Assembly: GCF_001613045.1 (NCBI RefSeq)
Contig: NZ_BDBP01000084.1
Location: 1 to 45,308 of the forward strand
DNA length: 45,308 bases
Direction of reading: 5' to 3'
From: Nocardia lijiangensis NBRC 108240
GTDB lineage: Bacteria; Actinomycetota; Actinomycetes; Mycobacteriales; Mycobacteriaceae
Part shown: positions 1 to 7,855 of the stretch, one piece after another
How positions within the stretch are numbered: the stretch's first letter is position 1
Layout: each line of letters begins with the position of its first letter
The notes under the pieces: generated by a model
Told to the model about the DNA's origin: nothing
The model's database searches: none
Seen by the model: only the letters and a program-made list of their open reading frames with translations
Program-made: the position numbers and the translations under genes

Positions 1-785
1 GCGCCCGCCGCCGAGACGACCCGCGCCAGCGGATCGGTCGCCGCGGCGAGCCCCGCCGAGCCGAGCACCGCGAGCGCAGCGGCCGCGACCACGGCGTAGA
101 CCACGAGCGCGATGGAGAGCGCGAGCATGATGGCGCGCGGAATGGTGCGCCGCGGCTCGCGCACCTCCTCGCCGAGGGTGGCGATCCGCGCGTAACCGGC
201 GAAGGCGAAGAACAGCAGCCCGGCCGCTTCCAGCACGTCGCGCGGACCGATCCGGTCCGGCAGCGCCATCGGTTCGGTGTGCGTGCCGGACAGGCCGATC
301 ACCGCCACCATCGCCAACACCGCGAGCACGATCGCGACGATGATCCGGGTGGCCAGCGCGGACTTCTGCACGCCGGTGTAATTGATCGCGGTGATCGCCA
401 GCACCGAGGCGACCGCGACCGCGCGGGCCTGCTCCGGCCACGCGTAGTGGCCGACCGTCAACGCCATCGCGGCGCACGAGGCCGTCTTGCCCGCCACGAA
501 GGCCCACCCGGCCAGATATCCCCAGAACGGGCCGAGCCGTTCCCGGCCGTACACGTAGGTTCCGCCCGAGACCGGATACAGCGCGGCCAAACGCGCCGAG
601 GACGTCGCATTGCAATATGCGAGCAGGGCGGCGATGGCGAGCGCGAGCAACAGCCACGAGCCCGCGGCGTCGGCCGCCGGTGCGAGCGCGGCGAAGATCC
701 CGGCGCCGATCATCGAGCCGAGACCGATCAGCACCGAGTCGGTGAGTCCCAGCCTGCGGTGCAGCATGGGATCGTGCGACGTCAT
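1..785 (-). CDS. APC-superfamily amino-acid permease (3' end outside window)
   Basis: The reverse strand is open from an ATG at 785 to the window edge, about 261 codons. The product starts MTSHDPMLHRRLGLTDSVLIG and runs through alternating hydrophobic segments. The first helix carries GSMIGAGIFAALAPAA, the unwound substrate-binding motif of amino acid/polyamine/organocation transporters. A later stretch, FAGYARIATLGEEVREPRRT, matches the family's conserved helix 6 and loop. About seven membrane segments are visible; the usual 12 would need the missing part. Such proteins import amino acids or amines by cation symport; the substrate cannot be read. The gene points away from the AAA+ operon to its right, so the two are divergent. 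Confidence in the family is high, in the substrate none. Confidence 0.88.
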   Translation of the reverse strand, partial: MTSHDPMLHRRLGLTDSVLIGLGSMIGAGIFAALAPAADAAGSWLLLALAIAALLAYCNATSSARLAALYPVSGGTYVYGRERLGPFWGYLAGWAFVAGKTASCAAMALTVGHYAWPEQARAVAVASVLAITAINYTGVQKSALATRIIVAIVLAVLAMVAVIGLSGTHTEPMALPDRIGPRDVLEAAGLLFFAFAGYARIATLGEEVREPRRTIPRAIMLALSIALVVYAVVAAAALAVLGSAGLAAATDPLARVVSAAG

Positions 786-859
786 GCCAGCATCCTGGAC
801 GGTTTCGGTGAACGGCGCGAGAAATTCCGACGGACTTCGCAGGCGCCGATGACGCGAAA

Positions 860-892
860 GCGCCGCCAGGTCGGGGGGTAACCTGGCGGCGC
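860..892. other. Perfect 12-bp hairpin in divergent intergenic region
   Basis: Arms 860-871 (GCGCCGCCAGGT) and 881-892 are exact complements around a 9-base G-rich loop. It lies 75 bases upstream of the permease start, in its probable 5' leader. No T-run follows on either strand, so a leader structure or protein site is as likely as a terminator. The rest of 786-1119 shows nothing I can assign. Confidence 0.4.
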
Positions 893-1119
893 CGCTGAGT
901 CTCGGACGCCACGCCAGCATCACGACTCGGGTGTCGACGTCCCACAAGCGCCTCTCGGCGAGTGGTCGCTCGAAGCGACGAGGGGTGCGGCCCGGGGCTG
1001 TCCGGACGCCGACAGTGACCTTCAACGGGCTCCCGGACGGAACTATTCCGGCGTCCAATTGTGTCGTGCATCACGTGTGGCGCGTAGTGCCGAGTCGCCG
1101 CGCGACGCAATGTTTCTGG

Positions 1120-1146
1120 ACGGTAACCGTTTAAGATACGTCGTAT
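1120..1146. promoter_or_regulatory. Two adjacent 11-bp palindromes upstream of AAA+ gene
   Basis: ACGGTAACCGT (1120-1130) and ATACGTCGTAT (1136-1146) are both perfect 5+1+5 palindromes, separated by 5 bases, and end 27 bases before the GTG start. A weak -10-like TAAGAT (1132-1137) overlaps them. The arrangement fits an operator over the promoter of the AAA/TPR operon; the binding protein is unknown. Confidence 0.4.
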
Positions 1147-1173
1147 TCGTGTGCTCGAACGGGGGGAAATGCC

Positions 1174-2472
1174 GTGACCGAAGATCCGGTGCTGGTCGAA
1201 ATGCTTGCCGCGCTGGACCGGAGCCCTGATGTGCTCGCTCTGCGGTTGCGGGTGATCGAACTGCTCGCCGAGCGCGGCCGCCACGCCGAGGCGCTCGCCC
1301 AGTGCGGCGCCGCGCTGGGCCAGGAGCCGGGCAATGCCAGGGCGGTGGAATTGCTGCAGCAGTGCACCGCGGCGCTCGCGGGCGGCGTCGCACCGGCCAC
1401 GCAACCCGCTGCCACGTCGCCCGCCGAAGCGTCGGCCGTCCCGGCTCCCGACGCCGCCGAACCCGCTTCGCCGGAGCCCGAACCGGGTGCCGTGGACTAC
1501 GACTGGGACGCCGCCGAAGACCAGGTGTCCGACATCATCGCCCCGGCCTTCATCGACTCGGGCCCAACGGAATACGCCGCGGCGCCCGATGCGGGCCTGT
1601 TCTCCCGCACCCGGGTGACGCTCGCCGATATCGGCGGCATGGAAGAGGTCAAGCGCCAGCTCGATCTCACCCTGCTCGGCCCGCTGCGAAACCCCGAGCT
1701 GGCCAAGGCATTCGGCACGTCCGCGCGCGGCGGCCTGCTGCTGTACGGCCCGCCCGGCTGCGGCAAGACCTTCATCGCCTCGGCGGTGGCGGGCGAGCTC
1801 GGCGCGAACTTCTATCCGATCGAAATCGCCGACATCCTCGACATCTACACCGGTGCAAGCGAACGCAATCTGCACAGCGTGTTCGAGGTGGCCCGCCGCA
1901 ACGCGCCGTGCGTGCTGTTCCTGGACGAGGTGGACGCGCTCGGCCACAAACGCAGCCAGATGTCCGGTTCGTCGACCATGCGCACCGTCGTGAATCAGCT
2001 TCTGAACGAAATGGATTCGGCCACCGTCGACAACGAGGGCGTCTACATCCTCGGCGCGACCAATCACCCGTGGGACATCGACGTCGCGCTGCGCAGGCCG
2101 GGTCGTTTCGACCGGATGATCCTGGTCGCGCTGCCGGATCCCGCCGCGCGCAAGGCGATCCTGCATTACCACTTGAGGGAGCGCCCGGTGGCGGGCATCG
2201 ATCTCGGCGCGATCGCCGCGCGCACCGAGGGGTTCTCGGGCGCGGACCTGGCCCACGTGTGCACCTCGGCCACCCAGCTGGCCATGGCGGAATCGATCCG
2301 CACCGGCAACGTCCGCCCCATCGGCATGGCGGATCTGGAGGCCGCGATGGCGCAGATCAAGCCCAGCGCGGGCGCGTGGTTCGAATCGGCGCGCAATGTG
2401 GTCGAGTTCGCCAACGGCGACGGCAGCTACGACGAGCTCGCCCTGTACATGAAGCGGATGAAGATGCGCTGA
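1174..2472 (+). CDS. AAA+ ATPase with N-terminal TPR-like segment
   Basis: This 432-residue protein has an N-terminal helical, TPR-like segment (about 1-70), an Ala/Pro-rich linker (about 70-105) and a C-terminal AAA+ module of the Cdc48/FtsH/proteasome-ATPase type. Walker A is GPPGCGKT (192-199), Walker B VLFLDEVD (247-254), sensor 1 GATN (about 294-297), and the arginine fingers lie in RRPGRFDR. There is no membrane segment and no zinc-protease motif, so it is not FtsH. The GTG start follows a GGGGGGAA ribosome site; a nearer ATG at 1169 is closed by a stop after two codons. The next gene, a TPR membrane protein, begins 13 bases after the stop, so the two are probably co-transcribed and cooperate. 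It is likely a remodelling or unfolding ATPase; the client is unknown. Confidence 0.85.
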   Translation: MTEDPVLVEMLAALDRSPDVLALRLRVIELLAERGRHAEALAQCGAALGQEPGNARAVELLQQCTAALAGGVAPATQPAATSPAEASAVPAPDAAEPASPEPEPGAVDYDWDAAEDQVSDIIAPAFIDSGPTEYAAAPDAGLFSRTRVTLADIGGMEEVKRQLDLTLLGPLRNPELAKAFGTSARGGLLLYGPPGCGKTFIASAVAGELGANFYPIEIADILDIYTGASERNLHSVFEVARRNAPCVLFLDEVDALGHKRSQMSGSSTMRTVVNQLLNEMDSATVDNEGVYILGATNHPWDIDVALRRPGRFDRMILVALPDPAARKAILHYHLRERPVAGIDLGAIAARTEGFSGADLAHVCTSATQLAMAESIRTGNVRPIGMADLEAAMAQIKPSAGAWFESARNVVEFANGDGSYDELALYMKRMKMR

Positions 2473-2485
2473 AACCCCCTGTCGC

Positions 2486-3517
2486 ATGACTATTTTCGCG
2501 CACGACGAGGTCGCGCGGGCCAAGGTCCTCATCGATCTCGGCCGGATCGAGGCGGCGCGGGCGAAGCTGGGCGCGGTGCTCGCCGCCGAACCCGACAACG
2601 CCGACGCGCTGATGTTGATGGGCTACGCCTGGTTCCGCACCGGCGAGTACGAGAGGTCCATTGGCTACAGCGCCTCCGCGCTGGCCGTCTTCCCCGACTA
2701 TCAGTCCGCGCTGCGGGTGCTCGCGCTGGCCGAACAGGAACTGGCGCACCTGGCCGAGCCCGATTCCGCGCAGCGACAACGGCATTACGACCGTGCGCTG
2801 GCCGCGGCCACCCGCAGCGCGGAACTGGACCCGGAGTACGTCGAGAACCTGCGCCTGCTCGCGGGGATCCAGTCGGCGACGGACTCGGCCACCGCGCTGG
2901 CGACCATCGACCGGGCCATCGAGATCGACCCCGACCGCGCCGACCTGCACCGCGTCCGCGGCTCGATCCTGCGCCGCGGCGGGATTTCCGCATCGGGCGC
3001 GGAAGCTGCACTGCGCGAGGCGCTTCGGCTCCAACCCGAGCACGTGGACGCCACCCAGGAACTCGCACTGCTGGATCTGGACCGCGGTGATCGCGAAGCG
3101 GGCGAGCGCGGCTTGCGCATGGTCGCGCAGTGGGATCCGAGCCGCGCCGACTTCGTGCGCGAGACCCTGGCCGCGGTGGAACAGCAGGCCGAGGCAGCGG
3201 CCCGGCCGGATCCGGTGTCCAGGTCCGTGGCATTGCCGCCGGACGTGCCGGAGTCGCCGGGGTCCAACTGGTGGATCTGGGCGTTGCTCTTCGGCGCCAT
3301 GGTGGTGCTCCGTCTGATCTTGTCCGCGGCGAGCACGCCGTCCGAACCGGATCCGCCGCGCCAGATTCCGACGCGCATCGTCCCATCCCTGCCGAGGACG
3401 CCCTACCTGCCGCCGTCCCTACGGCCCTGGCCGACGAACTTGCCCCGGCCGGGTGTCACGCCTCCTCGCTCGCCGCAGCGCACGCCGCCGATGACGATTC
3501 CGCCAAGGGCGACCTGA
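2486..3517 (+). CDS. TPR-repeat protein with C-terminal membrane anchor
   Basis: The 343-residue product has several tetratricopeptide-type helix pairs over about residues 5-240 (for example AEPDNADALMLMGYAWFRTG and IDPDRADLHRVRGSILRRGG). A Pro-rich spacer follows, then one membrane segment (about 262-280, WWIWALLFGAMVVLRLIL) and a proline-rich basic tail. TPRs are protein-interaction scaffolds, and the anchor would hold the N-terminal scaffold at the membrane. It starts 13 bases after the AAA+ gene, and that ATPase carries a similar N-terminal helical segment, which suggests one complex. No enzymatic motif is visible. TPR assignment is good; the role is unknown. Confidence 0.82.
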   Translation: MTIFAHDEVARAKVLIDLGRIEAARAKLGAVLAAEPDNADALMLMGYAWFRTGEYERSIGYSASALAVFPDYQSALRVLALAEQELAHLAEPDSAQRQRHYDRALAAATRSAELDPEYVENLRLLAGIQSATDSATALATIDRAIEIDPDRADLHRVRGSILRRGGISASGAEAALREALRLQPEHVDATQELALLDLDRGDREAGERGLRMVAQWDPSRADFVRETLAAVEQQAEAAARPDPVSRSVALPPDVPESPGSNWWIWALLFGAMVVLRLILSAASTPSEPDPPRQIPTRIVPSLPRTPYLPPSLRPWPTNLPRPGVTPPRSPQRTPPMTIPPRAT

Positions 3518-3532
3518 GCGGGTGCAATAACG

Positions 3533-3557
3533 ACGGGAGACCAGCGCGTTCTCCCGT
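3533..3557. terminator. Hairpin between convergent genes
   Basis: ACGGGAGA (3533-3540) pairs with TCTCCCGT (3550-3557) around a 9-base loop, just after the TPR gene and before the convergent TetR stop. No T-run is present, so this is a weak terminator call. Confidence 0.35.
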
Positions 3558-3607
3558 GCGGTCGACGCCTTCCCGCTCGGTCCGGCAGACCGGCGCGGAG
3601 CGGCCCG

Positions 3608-4249
3608 TCAGGAAACCGTCGCTCGCACGGGCGCGAACAACGCGCCGAGCGCCGAGGCGATCTGCCCGACGGCACGCTCGACCGGGCCGAGCGGCTGGAA
3701 GAGGTGACTGAGGGTGAGCCGGATGACGGTCTCGATGCGCGTCGCGAGCTCGTCGTCCGGCAGTTCGGCGAGCTCGTACCGCGCGCGCACCGCGCCGGTG
3801 ACCGCGCCGAGCGCCCGGCCGAGAACGGGTTCGGGCTCGGTCATCAAGGTCGGCAGCAGGGTGGCGTTGGCGGTCGAGCGCCCGGACAGCACGGCCTCGA
3901 GTAGTTCGTTGTCGGAGCCGGTGCGCAGCGTGTAGCCGACCGCGGCGGTCAGGCCCGCGATCACGTCCCCGGGATGTGCGGCCAGGCTGTCGTCGATGCC
4001 GACCAGGAACGTCTCCAGCTCGTGCCGGATGACCAGGTCGGCGAGGTCCTGTTTGGTGCCGATCTCCTTGTAGAGCACCGGGCGGCTGACGCCGACGTCC
4101 TTGGCCACGCGCGACATGCTCACCGCGCCCCACCCCTCGGTGCAGACGAGTTCGCGCGCGGTCTCGATGACGCGTTCGCGGAGCAGTGACCGCATCCGGG
4201 TGTGAAAACTCGCCGCTTCAGGCACGTCATCCATCGTACAGACAGGCAT
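3608..4249 (-). CDS. TetR-family regulator, probable regulator of the alkane-hydroxylase operon
   Basis: The 213-residue protein has a TetR-type N-terminal helix-turn-helix (about 24-65: REL..EGWGAVSMSRVAKDVGVSRPVLYKEIGTK) and an all-helical ligand domain. The gene is divergent from alkB, and the two starts are about 166 bases apart, the usual layout for a repressor of the neighbouring operon. Related Rhodococcus and Gordonia alk operons often carry a TetR gene downstream of the rubredoxin reductase; here it is upstream. ATG at 4249 is used; ATG at 4234 (MDDVPEAASF) is a reasonable alternative and neither has a good ribosome site. The link to alkB is inferred from position only. Confidence 0.85.
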   Translation of the reverse strand: MPVCTMDDVPEAASFHTRMRSLLRERVIETARELVCTEGWGAVSMSRVAKDVGVSRPVLYKEIGTKQDLADLVIRHELETFLVGIDDSLAAHPGDVIAGLTAAVGYTLRTGSDNELLEAVLSGRSTANATLLPTLMTEPEPVLGRALGAVTGAVRARYELAELPDDELATRIETVIRLTLSHLFQPLGPVERAVGQIASALGALFAPVRATVS

Positions 4250-4253
4250 GATT

Positions 4254-4321
4254 TGTCCGAGCTATTGACAATGACAACAGAAGTGTATTTCCATTGGACA
4301 TGGAGGCGTTATTTGTAAAGT
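4254..4321. promoter_or_regulatory. Divergent promoter/operator region of tetR and alkB
   Basis: This AT-rich island between the divergent genes holds a TTGACA at 4265-4270 and, on the + strand, TTGGAC (4294-4299) with TAAAGT (4316-4321) 16 bases downstream. The second pair is a plausible alkB promoter. TGTCC (4254-4258) and GGACA (4296-4300) are inverted relative to each other and could be half-sites. Inferred by eye. Confidence 0.35.
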
Positions 4322-4415
4322 GCTCCGCACCACACCGGAGCGGCCACTGCACGACCGGCTTCCGGTCCTCCGGCCTCCGCTCGGCCCGCACGCGAGTTCC
4401 CCAAGGAGAGCGAGA

Positions 4416-5633
4416 ATGACGACACCCCGAACAGACGCGCCTGCTCAGGCGCTGCACTGGGACGACAGCAAGCGGTATCTGTGGTTGTTCGGCTTGGTGG
4501 CGCCCACCGCCGTGCTGCTCGCCGCCTGGCTGGTCCGGGTGTTCAACGAACTCGGGTTGCAGCAGGTGGCGCCGGTCTGGTGGTGGATCGGCCCGCTGCT
4601 GGTCTACGTACTGCTGCCGATCCTGGATCGCTTCTTCGGCCCGGACGGGCAGAACCCGCCCGAAGAGGTCATGGAGCAGCTGGAGAACGACAAGTACTAC
4701 CGGTACTGCACCTACGCCTACATCCCGCTGCAGCTGATGAGCCTGGTGTTCGCCTGCTACCTGTGGACGGCGACGGACCTGTCGTGGCTCGGCATCGACG
4801 GCGGCCTCGGCCTGATCTCGAAGATCGGCCTCGCGCTGAGCATCGGCACGATGGGCGGCGTCGGCATCAACACCGCGCACGAACTGGGCCACAAGAAGGA
4901 CGAGCTGGAGCGCTGGCTGTCCAAGATCACCCTCGCCCAGACGTTCTACGGCCACTTCTACATCGAGCACAACCGCGGCCACCACGTCCGCGTCGCGACC
5001 CCCGAGGACCCGGCCAGCGCGCGTTTCGCCGAGACGTTCTGGGCCTTCCTGCCGCGCAGCGTGTGGGGCAGCCTGCGCTCGTCCTGGGAGCTGGAGAAGA
5101 CCCGGCTGCAGCGAATGGGCAAGAGCCCGTGGTCGATTCACAACGACGTGCTCAACGCCTGGCTCATGTCCGTGGTGCTGTGGGGCGCGCTGGTCGCGGT
5201 GTTCGGGCCGGTCGTGTTGCCGTACCTGATCATTCAGGCGGTCTACGGCTTCTCGCTGCTCGAGACGGTGAACTACCTGGAGCACTACGGCCTGCTGCGG
5301 CAGCGGACCGCGTCGGGCCGCTACGAGCGGTGCACCCCGGAGCACAGCTGGAACTCCGACCACATCGTCACCAACATCTTCCTGTACCACCTGCAGCGGC
5401 ACAGCGACCATCACGCCAACCCCACCCGGCGGTATCAGACCCTGCGCAGCATGGACGGCGCGCCGAACCTGCCGAGCGGCTACGCCAGCATGATCGGCCT
5501 GGCCTATCTGCCGCCGCTGTGGCGCAAGGTGATGGATCACCGGGTGCTCGCGCACTACGGCGGCGACATCACCCGGGTGAACATCCAGCCGAGCAAGCGC
5601 GACCGTGTGCTGGCGACGTACGGGGTGCGGTGA
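4416..5633 (+). CDS. alkB: Alkane 1-monooxygenase (membrane non-heme diiron)
   Basis: AlkB oxidises terminal carbons of n-alkanes to 1-alkanols at a diiron centre in the cytoplasmic membrane, using electrons from rubredoxin. The 405-residue protein shows all histidine signatures: HELGHKK (155-161), EHNRGHHVRVATPEDP (184-199), NYLEHYGL (286-293) and LQRHSDHHA (326-334), among about six hydrophobic segments. The ATG at 4416 is chosen because AAGGAG (4403-4408) lies seven bases upstream; the frame stays open for another 32 codons upstream without a good start. The stop overlaps the start of the first rubredoxin (TGATG), so the genes are translationally coupled. Length and motifs are standard for the family. 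Chain-length preference cannot be read. Confidence 0.96.
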   Translation: MTTPRTDAPAQALHWDDSKRYLWLFGLVAPTAVLLAAWLVRVFNELGLQQVAPVWWWIGPLLVYVLLPILDRFFGPDGQNPPEEVMEQLENDKYYRYCTYAYIPLQLMSLVFACYLWTATDLSWLGIDGGLGLISKIGLALSIGTMGGVGINTAHELGHKKDELERWLSKITLAQTFYGHFYIEHNRGHHVRVATPEDPASARFAETFWAFLPRSVWGSLRSSWELEKTRLQRMGKSPWSIHNDVLNAWLMSVVLWGALVAVFGPVVLPYLIIQAVYGFSLLETVNYLEHYGLLRQRTASGRYERCTPEHSWNSDHIVTNIFLYHLQRHSDHHANPTRRYQTLRSMDGAPNLPSGYASMIGLAYLPPLWRKVMDHRVLAHYGGDITRVNIQPSKRDRVLATYGVR

Positions 5634-5818
5634 TGGCCGTCTACCGCTGTCCCGGCTGCGATTACGCCTACGACGAGGTCGCGGGCGCGCCCCGCGAGGG
5701 ATTCCCGCCGGGCACGCCGTGGTCCGCGGTGCCCGACGACTGGTGCTGCCCGGACTGCGGCGTCCGGGAAAAGCTCGACTTCGAAAACCCTTCCATCACT
5801 ACAGGACACGAACGATGA
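5633..5818 (+). CDS. rubA1: Rubredoxin, AlkG1-like
   Basis: This 61-residue iron protein has two Cys pairs, CPGC near the N-terminus and CPDC in WCCPDCGVREKLDF, which bind one Fe. The fold-specific aromatic and Gly residues (YAYDE, GTPW, PDDW) are kept. Its sequence resembles the first of the two rubredoxins of rhodococcal alkB operons, classed as AlkG1 type, which is reported not to substitute for AlkG in electron transfer to AlkB. It overlaps alkB by one base and the next gene by four. The subtype is from memory of the family, the rubredoxin call from motifs. Confidence 0.92.
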   Translation: MAVYRCPGCDYAYDEVAGAPREGFPPGTPWSAVPDDWCCPDCGVREKLDFENPSITTGHER

Positions 5819-6000
5819 ACACCGATTACAAACTTTTCCGATGCGTCCAGTGCGGCTTCGAGTACGACGAAGCCATCGGCTGGCCCGAGGACGGCATCGA
5901 GCCGGGCACCCGCTGGGACGACATCCCTGACGACTGGTCCTGCCCCGATTGCGGTGCGGCCAAAGCGGATTTCGAGATGGTCGAGGTCAGTCGCGCATGA
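5815..6000 (+). CDS. rubA2: Rubredoxin, AlkG2-like electron donor to AlkB
   Basis: The 61-residue product has Cys pairs CVQC and CPDC with YKLFRCVQCGFEYDEAIG at the start and the GTRWDDIPDDW segment typical of AlkG2-type rubredoxins, which pass electrons from rubredoxin reductase to AlkB. It overlaps the upstream rubredoxin by ATGA and the downstream reductase by ATGA. Two rubredoxins of different subtype in tandem is the usual arrangement in Nocardia/Rhodococcus alkB operons. Confidence 0.93.
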   Translation: MNTDYKLFRCVQCGFEYDEAIGWPEDGIEPGTRWDDIPDDWSCPDCGAAKADFEMVEVSRA

Positions 6001-7232
6001 CCGAGCAGATCGTGATCGTCGGCGCGGGAGTCGCGGGCGCCACCGCGGCAAAGACCCTGCGCGCCGAAGGCTATTCGGGACGCATCGTCCTGGTCGGGGC
6101 CGAGGACGCCCTGCCGTACCGGCGTCCCATGGTCTCGAAGGAAATGCTGGCGGGCACCGCGGTCGAGCGAAGGACGCTGCTCGATTCCGCGGAGTCCTGG
6201 CGGGACAAAGACATCGAGCTGCGCACCGGCATCCGGGTCGAGGGCATCGACACCGAGCGCGGACACATCCGGTTGGCCGCGGGCGAGACGCTCGGCTACG
6301 ACCGCCTGCTGCTGGCGACCGGCGCGCGCGCCCGGAGCCTGCCCGCCCCGCAGCGAAATGTGCACACCCTGCGCGGCGCCGCCGATATCGGACCGCTGCG
6401 CGCGGCGATCGACGCGGGTAAATCGCTGTTGATCGTCGGCGGCGGGCTGATCGGCTGCGAGGTCGCGGCCACCGCGCGGTCGCTCGGCGCGGAAGTAACC
6501 GTCGTGCACGCCGGATCGGCCCCGCTGGACCGTGTTGCCCCGCCCTCGGTCGGCTCGTTCTACCGAAAGCTGCACGCCGACAATGGCGTCGAGATCCTCG
6601 ACGAGGTGACGCTGACCCGCCTGGAGGGTCGCGAGGACGGCGTCACGGCGACCGCGCACGACGGCAGGAGGTGGTCGGCAGGCGTGGCGCTGATCGCCAT
6701 CGGCTCGGTTCCCGACACCGATCTCGCGGCGGCGGCGGGGCTGGCCGTCGACGACGGCATCCTCGTCGACGAGCACTACCGCACCTCCGCGCCGGGGGTC
6801 TACGCGGCGGGCGACGCGGCCAACCGGTTCGATCCGGACCTCGGCGCGCGCGAACGCACCGAGCACTGGAACAGCGCGCTGGCCCATGGCGCGGCCGCCG
6901 CGAGATCGATGCTCGGCAAACCGGCTGCCCGCCGGGACGTCTCGTGGGGCTGGTCCACCCAGTACGGCCTCAACCTGCAGTTCGCGGGCAGGCTGCGGCA
7001 CGACGACGACTTCGTGCTGCGCGGCACGCTCGCCGAGCCGAACTTCACCGTGCTCGCCCTGCGCCATCGCAGGCTGGTCGGCGCGGTCGCGATCGCGAGG
7101 CCGTCGGACATCCGCGCCGCCCGCGAGCTGATCGGCCACGGCGCGGTCCTCGACCTCGTCGCGTGGTCCGACGAATCGCTGGATCTGGCCGAACTCGTCG
7201 CCCGCCACGGCGTCGGCGCCGTGCAGCGCTGA
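5997..7232 (+). CDS. rubB: Rubredoxin reductase (FAD/NADH)
   Basis: The 411-residue flavoprotein belongs to the pyridine-nucleotide-disulfide reductase-like class and moves electrons from NAD(P)H through FAD to rubredoxin. The N-terminal FAD site is IVIVGAGVAGATAAKTLRAEG, the second dinucleotide site LLIVGGGLIGCEVAATARSLG, and the C-terminal FAD contact VYAAGDAANRFDPD. No redox-active CxxxxC is present, as expected for a rubredoxin/ferredoxin reductase. The ATG at 5997 overlaps the previous stop by four bases. This completes a four-gene alkane hydroxylation operon; the unit ends before furA, with no TetR gene downstream. Confidence 0.93.
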   Translation: MTEQIVIVGAGVAGATAAKTLRAEGYSGRIVLVGAEDALPYRRPMVSKEMLAGTAVERRTLLDSAESWRDKDIELRTGIRVEGIDTERGHIRLAAGETLGYDRLLLATGARARSLPAPQRNVHTLRGAADIGPLRAAIDAGKSLLIVGGGLIGCEVAATARSLGAEVTVVHAGSAPLDRVAPPSVGSFYRKLHADNGVEILDEVTLTRLEGREDGVTATAHDGRRWSAGVALIAIGSVPDTDLAAAAGLAVDDGILVDEHYRTSAPGVYAAGDAANRFDPDLGARERTEHWNSALAHGAAAARSMLGKPAARRDVSWGWSTQYGLNLQFAGRLRHDDDFVLRGTLAEPNFTVLALRHRRLVGAVAIARPSDIRAARELIGHGAVLDLVAWSDESLDLAELVARHGVGAVQR

Positions 7233-7281
7233 GCCTTCGCTGTCGCCACGAGCGGCACCGATCAGGTAATTCTACGCAAAA

Positions 7282-7328
7282 CTGGAAAAGATCGTTTTCT
7301 TGACTGATTCCAGAAAAGCTTGCATCAT
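7282..7328 (+). promoter_or_regulatory. furA promoter and candidate FurA operator
   Basis: TTGACT (7300-7305) is spaced 17 bases from CATCAT (7323-7328), and the ATG at 7335 begins seven bases after that hexamer, so the transcript is probably leaderless. CTGGAA (7282-7287) and TTCCAG (7308-7313) form an inverted repeat over the -35 box, with A/T-rich GAAAA/TTTTC arms inside. Mycobacterial furA promoters have a closely similar sequence and are autorepressed by FurA (family knowledge). Confidence 0.6.
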
Positions 7329-7334
7329 GGGTTC

Positions 7335-7784
7335 ATGCACACCAACGACGCCGACCCTCGCTCCTGGCTGCGAGCGGCGGGCCTGCGGGTTACCGCCCCG
7401 CGGGTCGCGGTGCTGAATGCGGTCGCCGACCGGCCGCATACGGACGCCGATCGGGTGGCTGCCACGGTCCGGGAGGCCCTGGGTTCGGTGTCCACACAGG
7501 CCGTCTACGACGTGCTGAACGCCTGTGTGCGTGCCGGAATCCTGCGGCGCATCGAACCCGCGGGCTCGCCCGCGCTGTACGAGACCCGGATCGGCGACAA
7601 CCACCACCACCTGGTGTGCCGGAACTGCGACACGGTCGTCGACGTGGACTGTGTCGTTGGCAGCGCCCCGTGCCTGGAGCCATTGAACGACCACGGCTTC
7701 GTGGTCGACGAGGCCGAGGTCGTGTTCTGGGGCCTGTGCCCGACCTGCCGCTCGCGCGAGCGGAGCCAGGACGGGGTGGATTGA
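7335..7784 (+). CDS. furA: Fur-family peroxide/iron regulator
   Basis: This 149-residue Fur protein has an N-terminal winged helix (about 1-80), the metal-binding HHHLVCRNC segment (about 89-97) and a C-terminal CPTC zinc-type pair. In mycobacteria and streptomycetes the gene next to a catalase encodes FurA/CatR, which represses itself and the catalase until oxidised. The catalase here starts 71 bases after the stop, which supports that role. ATG at 7335 is preferred over the in-frame TTG at 7320 because a -10-like hexamer lies seven bases ahead, consistent with leaderless translation. Confidence 0.9.
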   Translation: MHTNDADPRSWLRAAGLRVTAPRVAVLNAVADRPHTDADRVAATVREALGSVSTQAVYDVLNACVRAGILRRIEPAGSPALYETRIGDNHHHLVCRNCDTVVDVDCVVGSAPCLEPLNDHGFVVDEAEVVFWGLCPTCRSRERSQDGVD

Positions 7785-7855
7785 GCCCCGCTCACCTCGA
7801 CGGCCCGGGATCAGCCCATCCCGGGGACATTGCTCAGTTGCGAAGGAGGCTTCGA

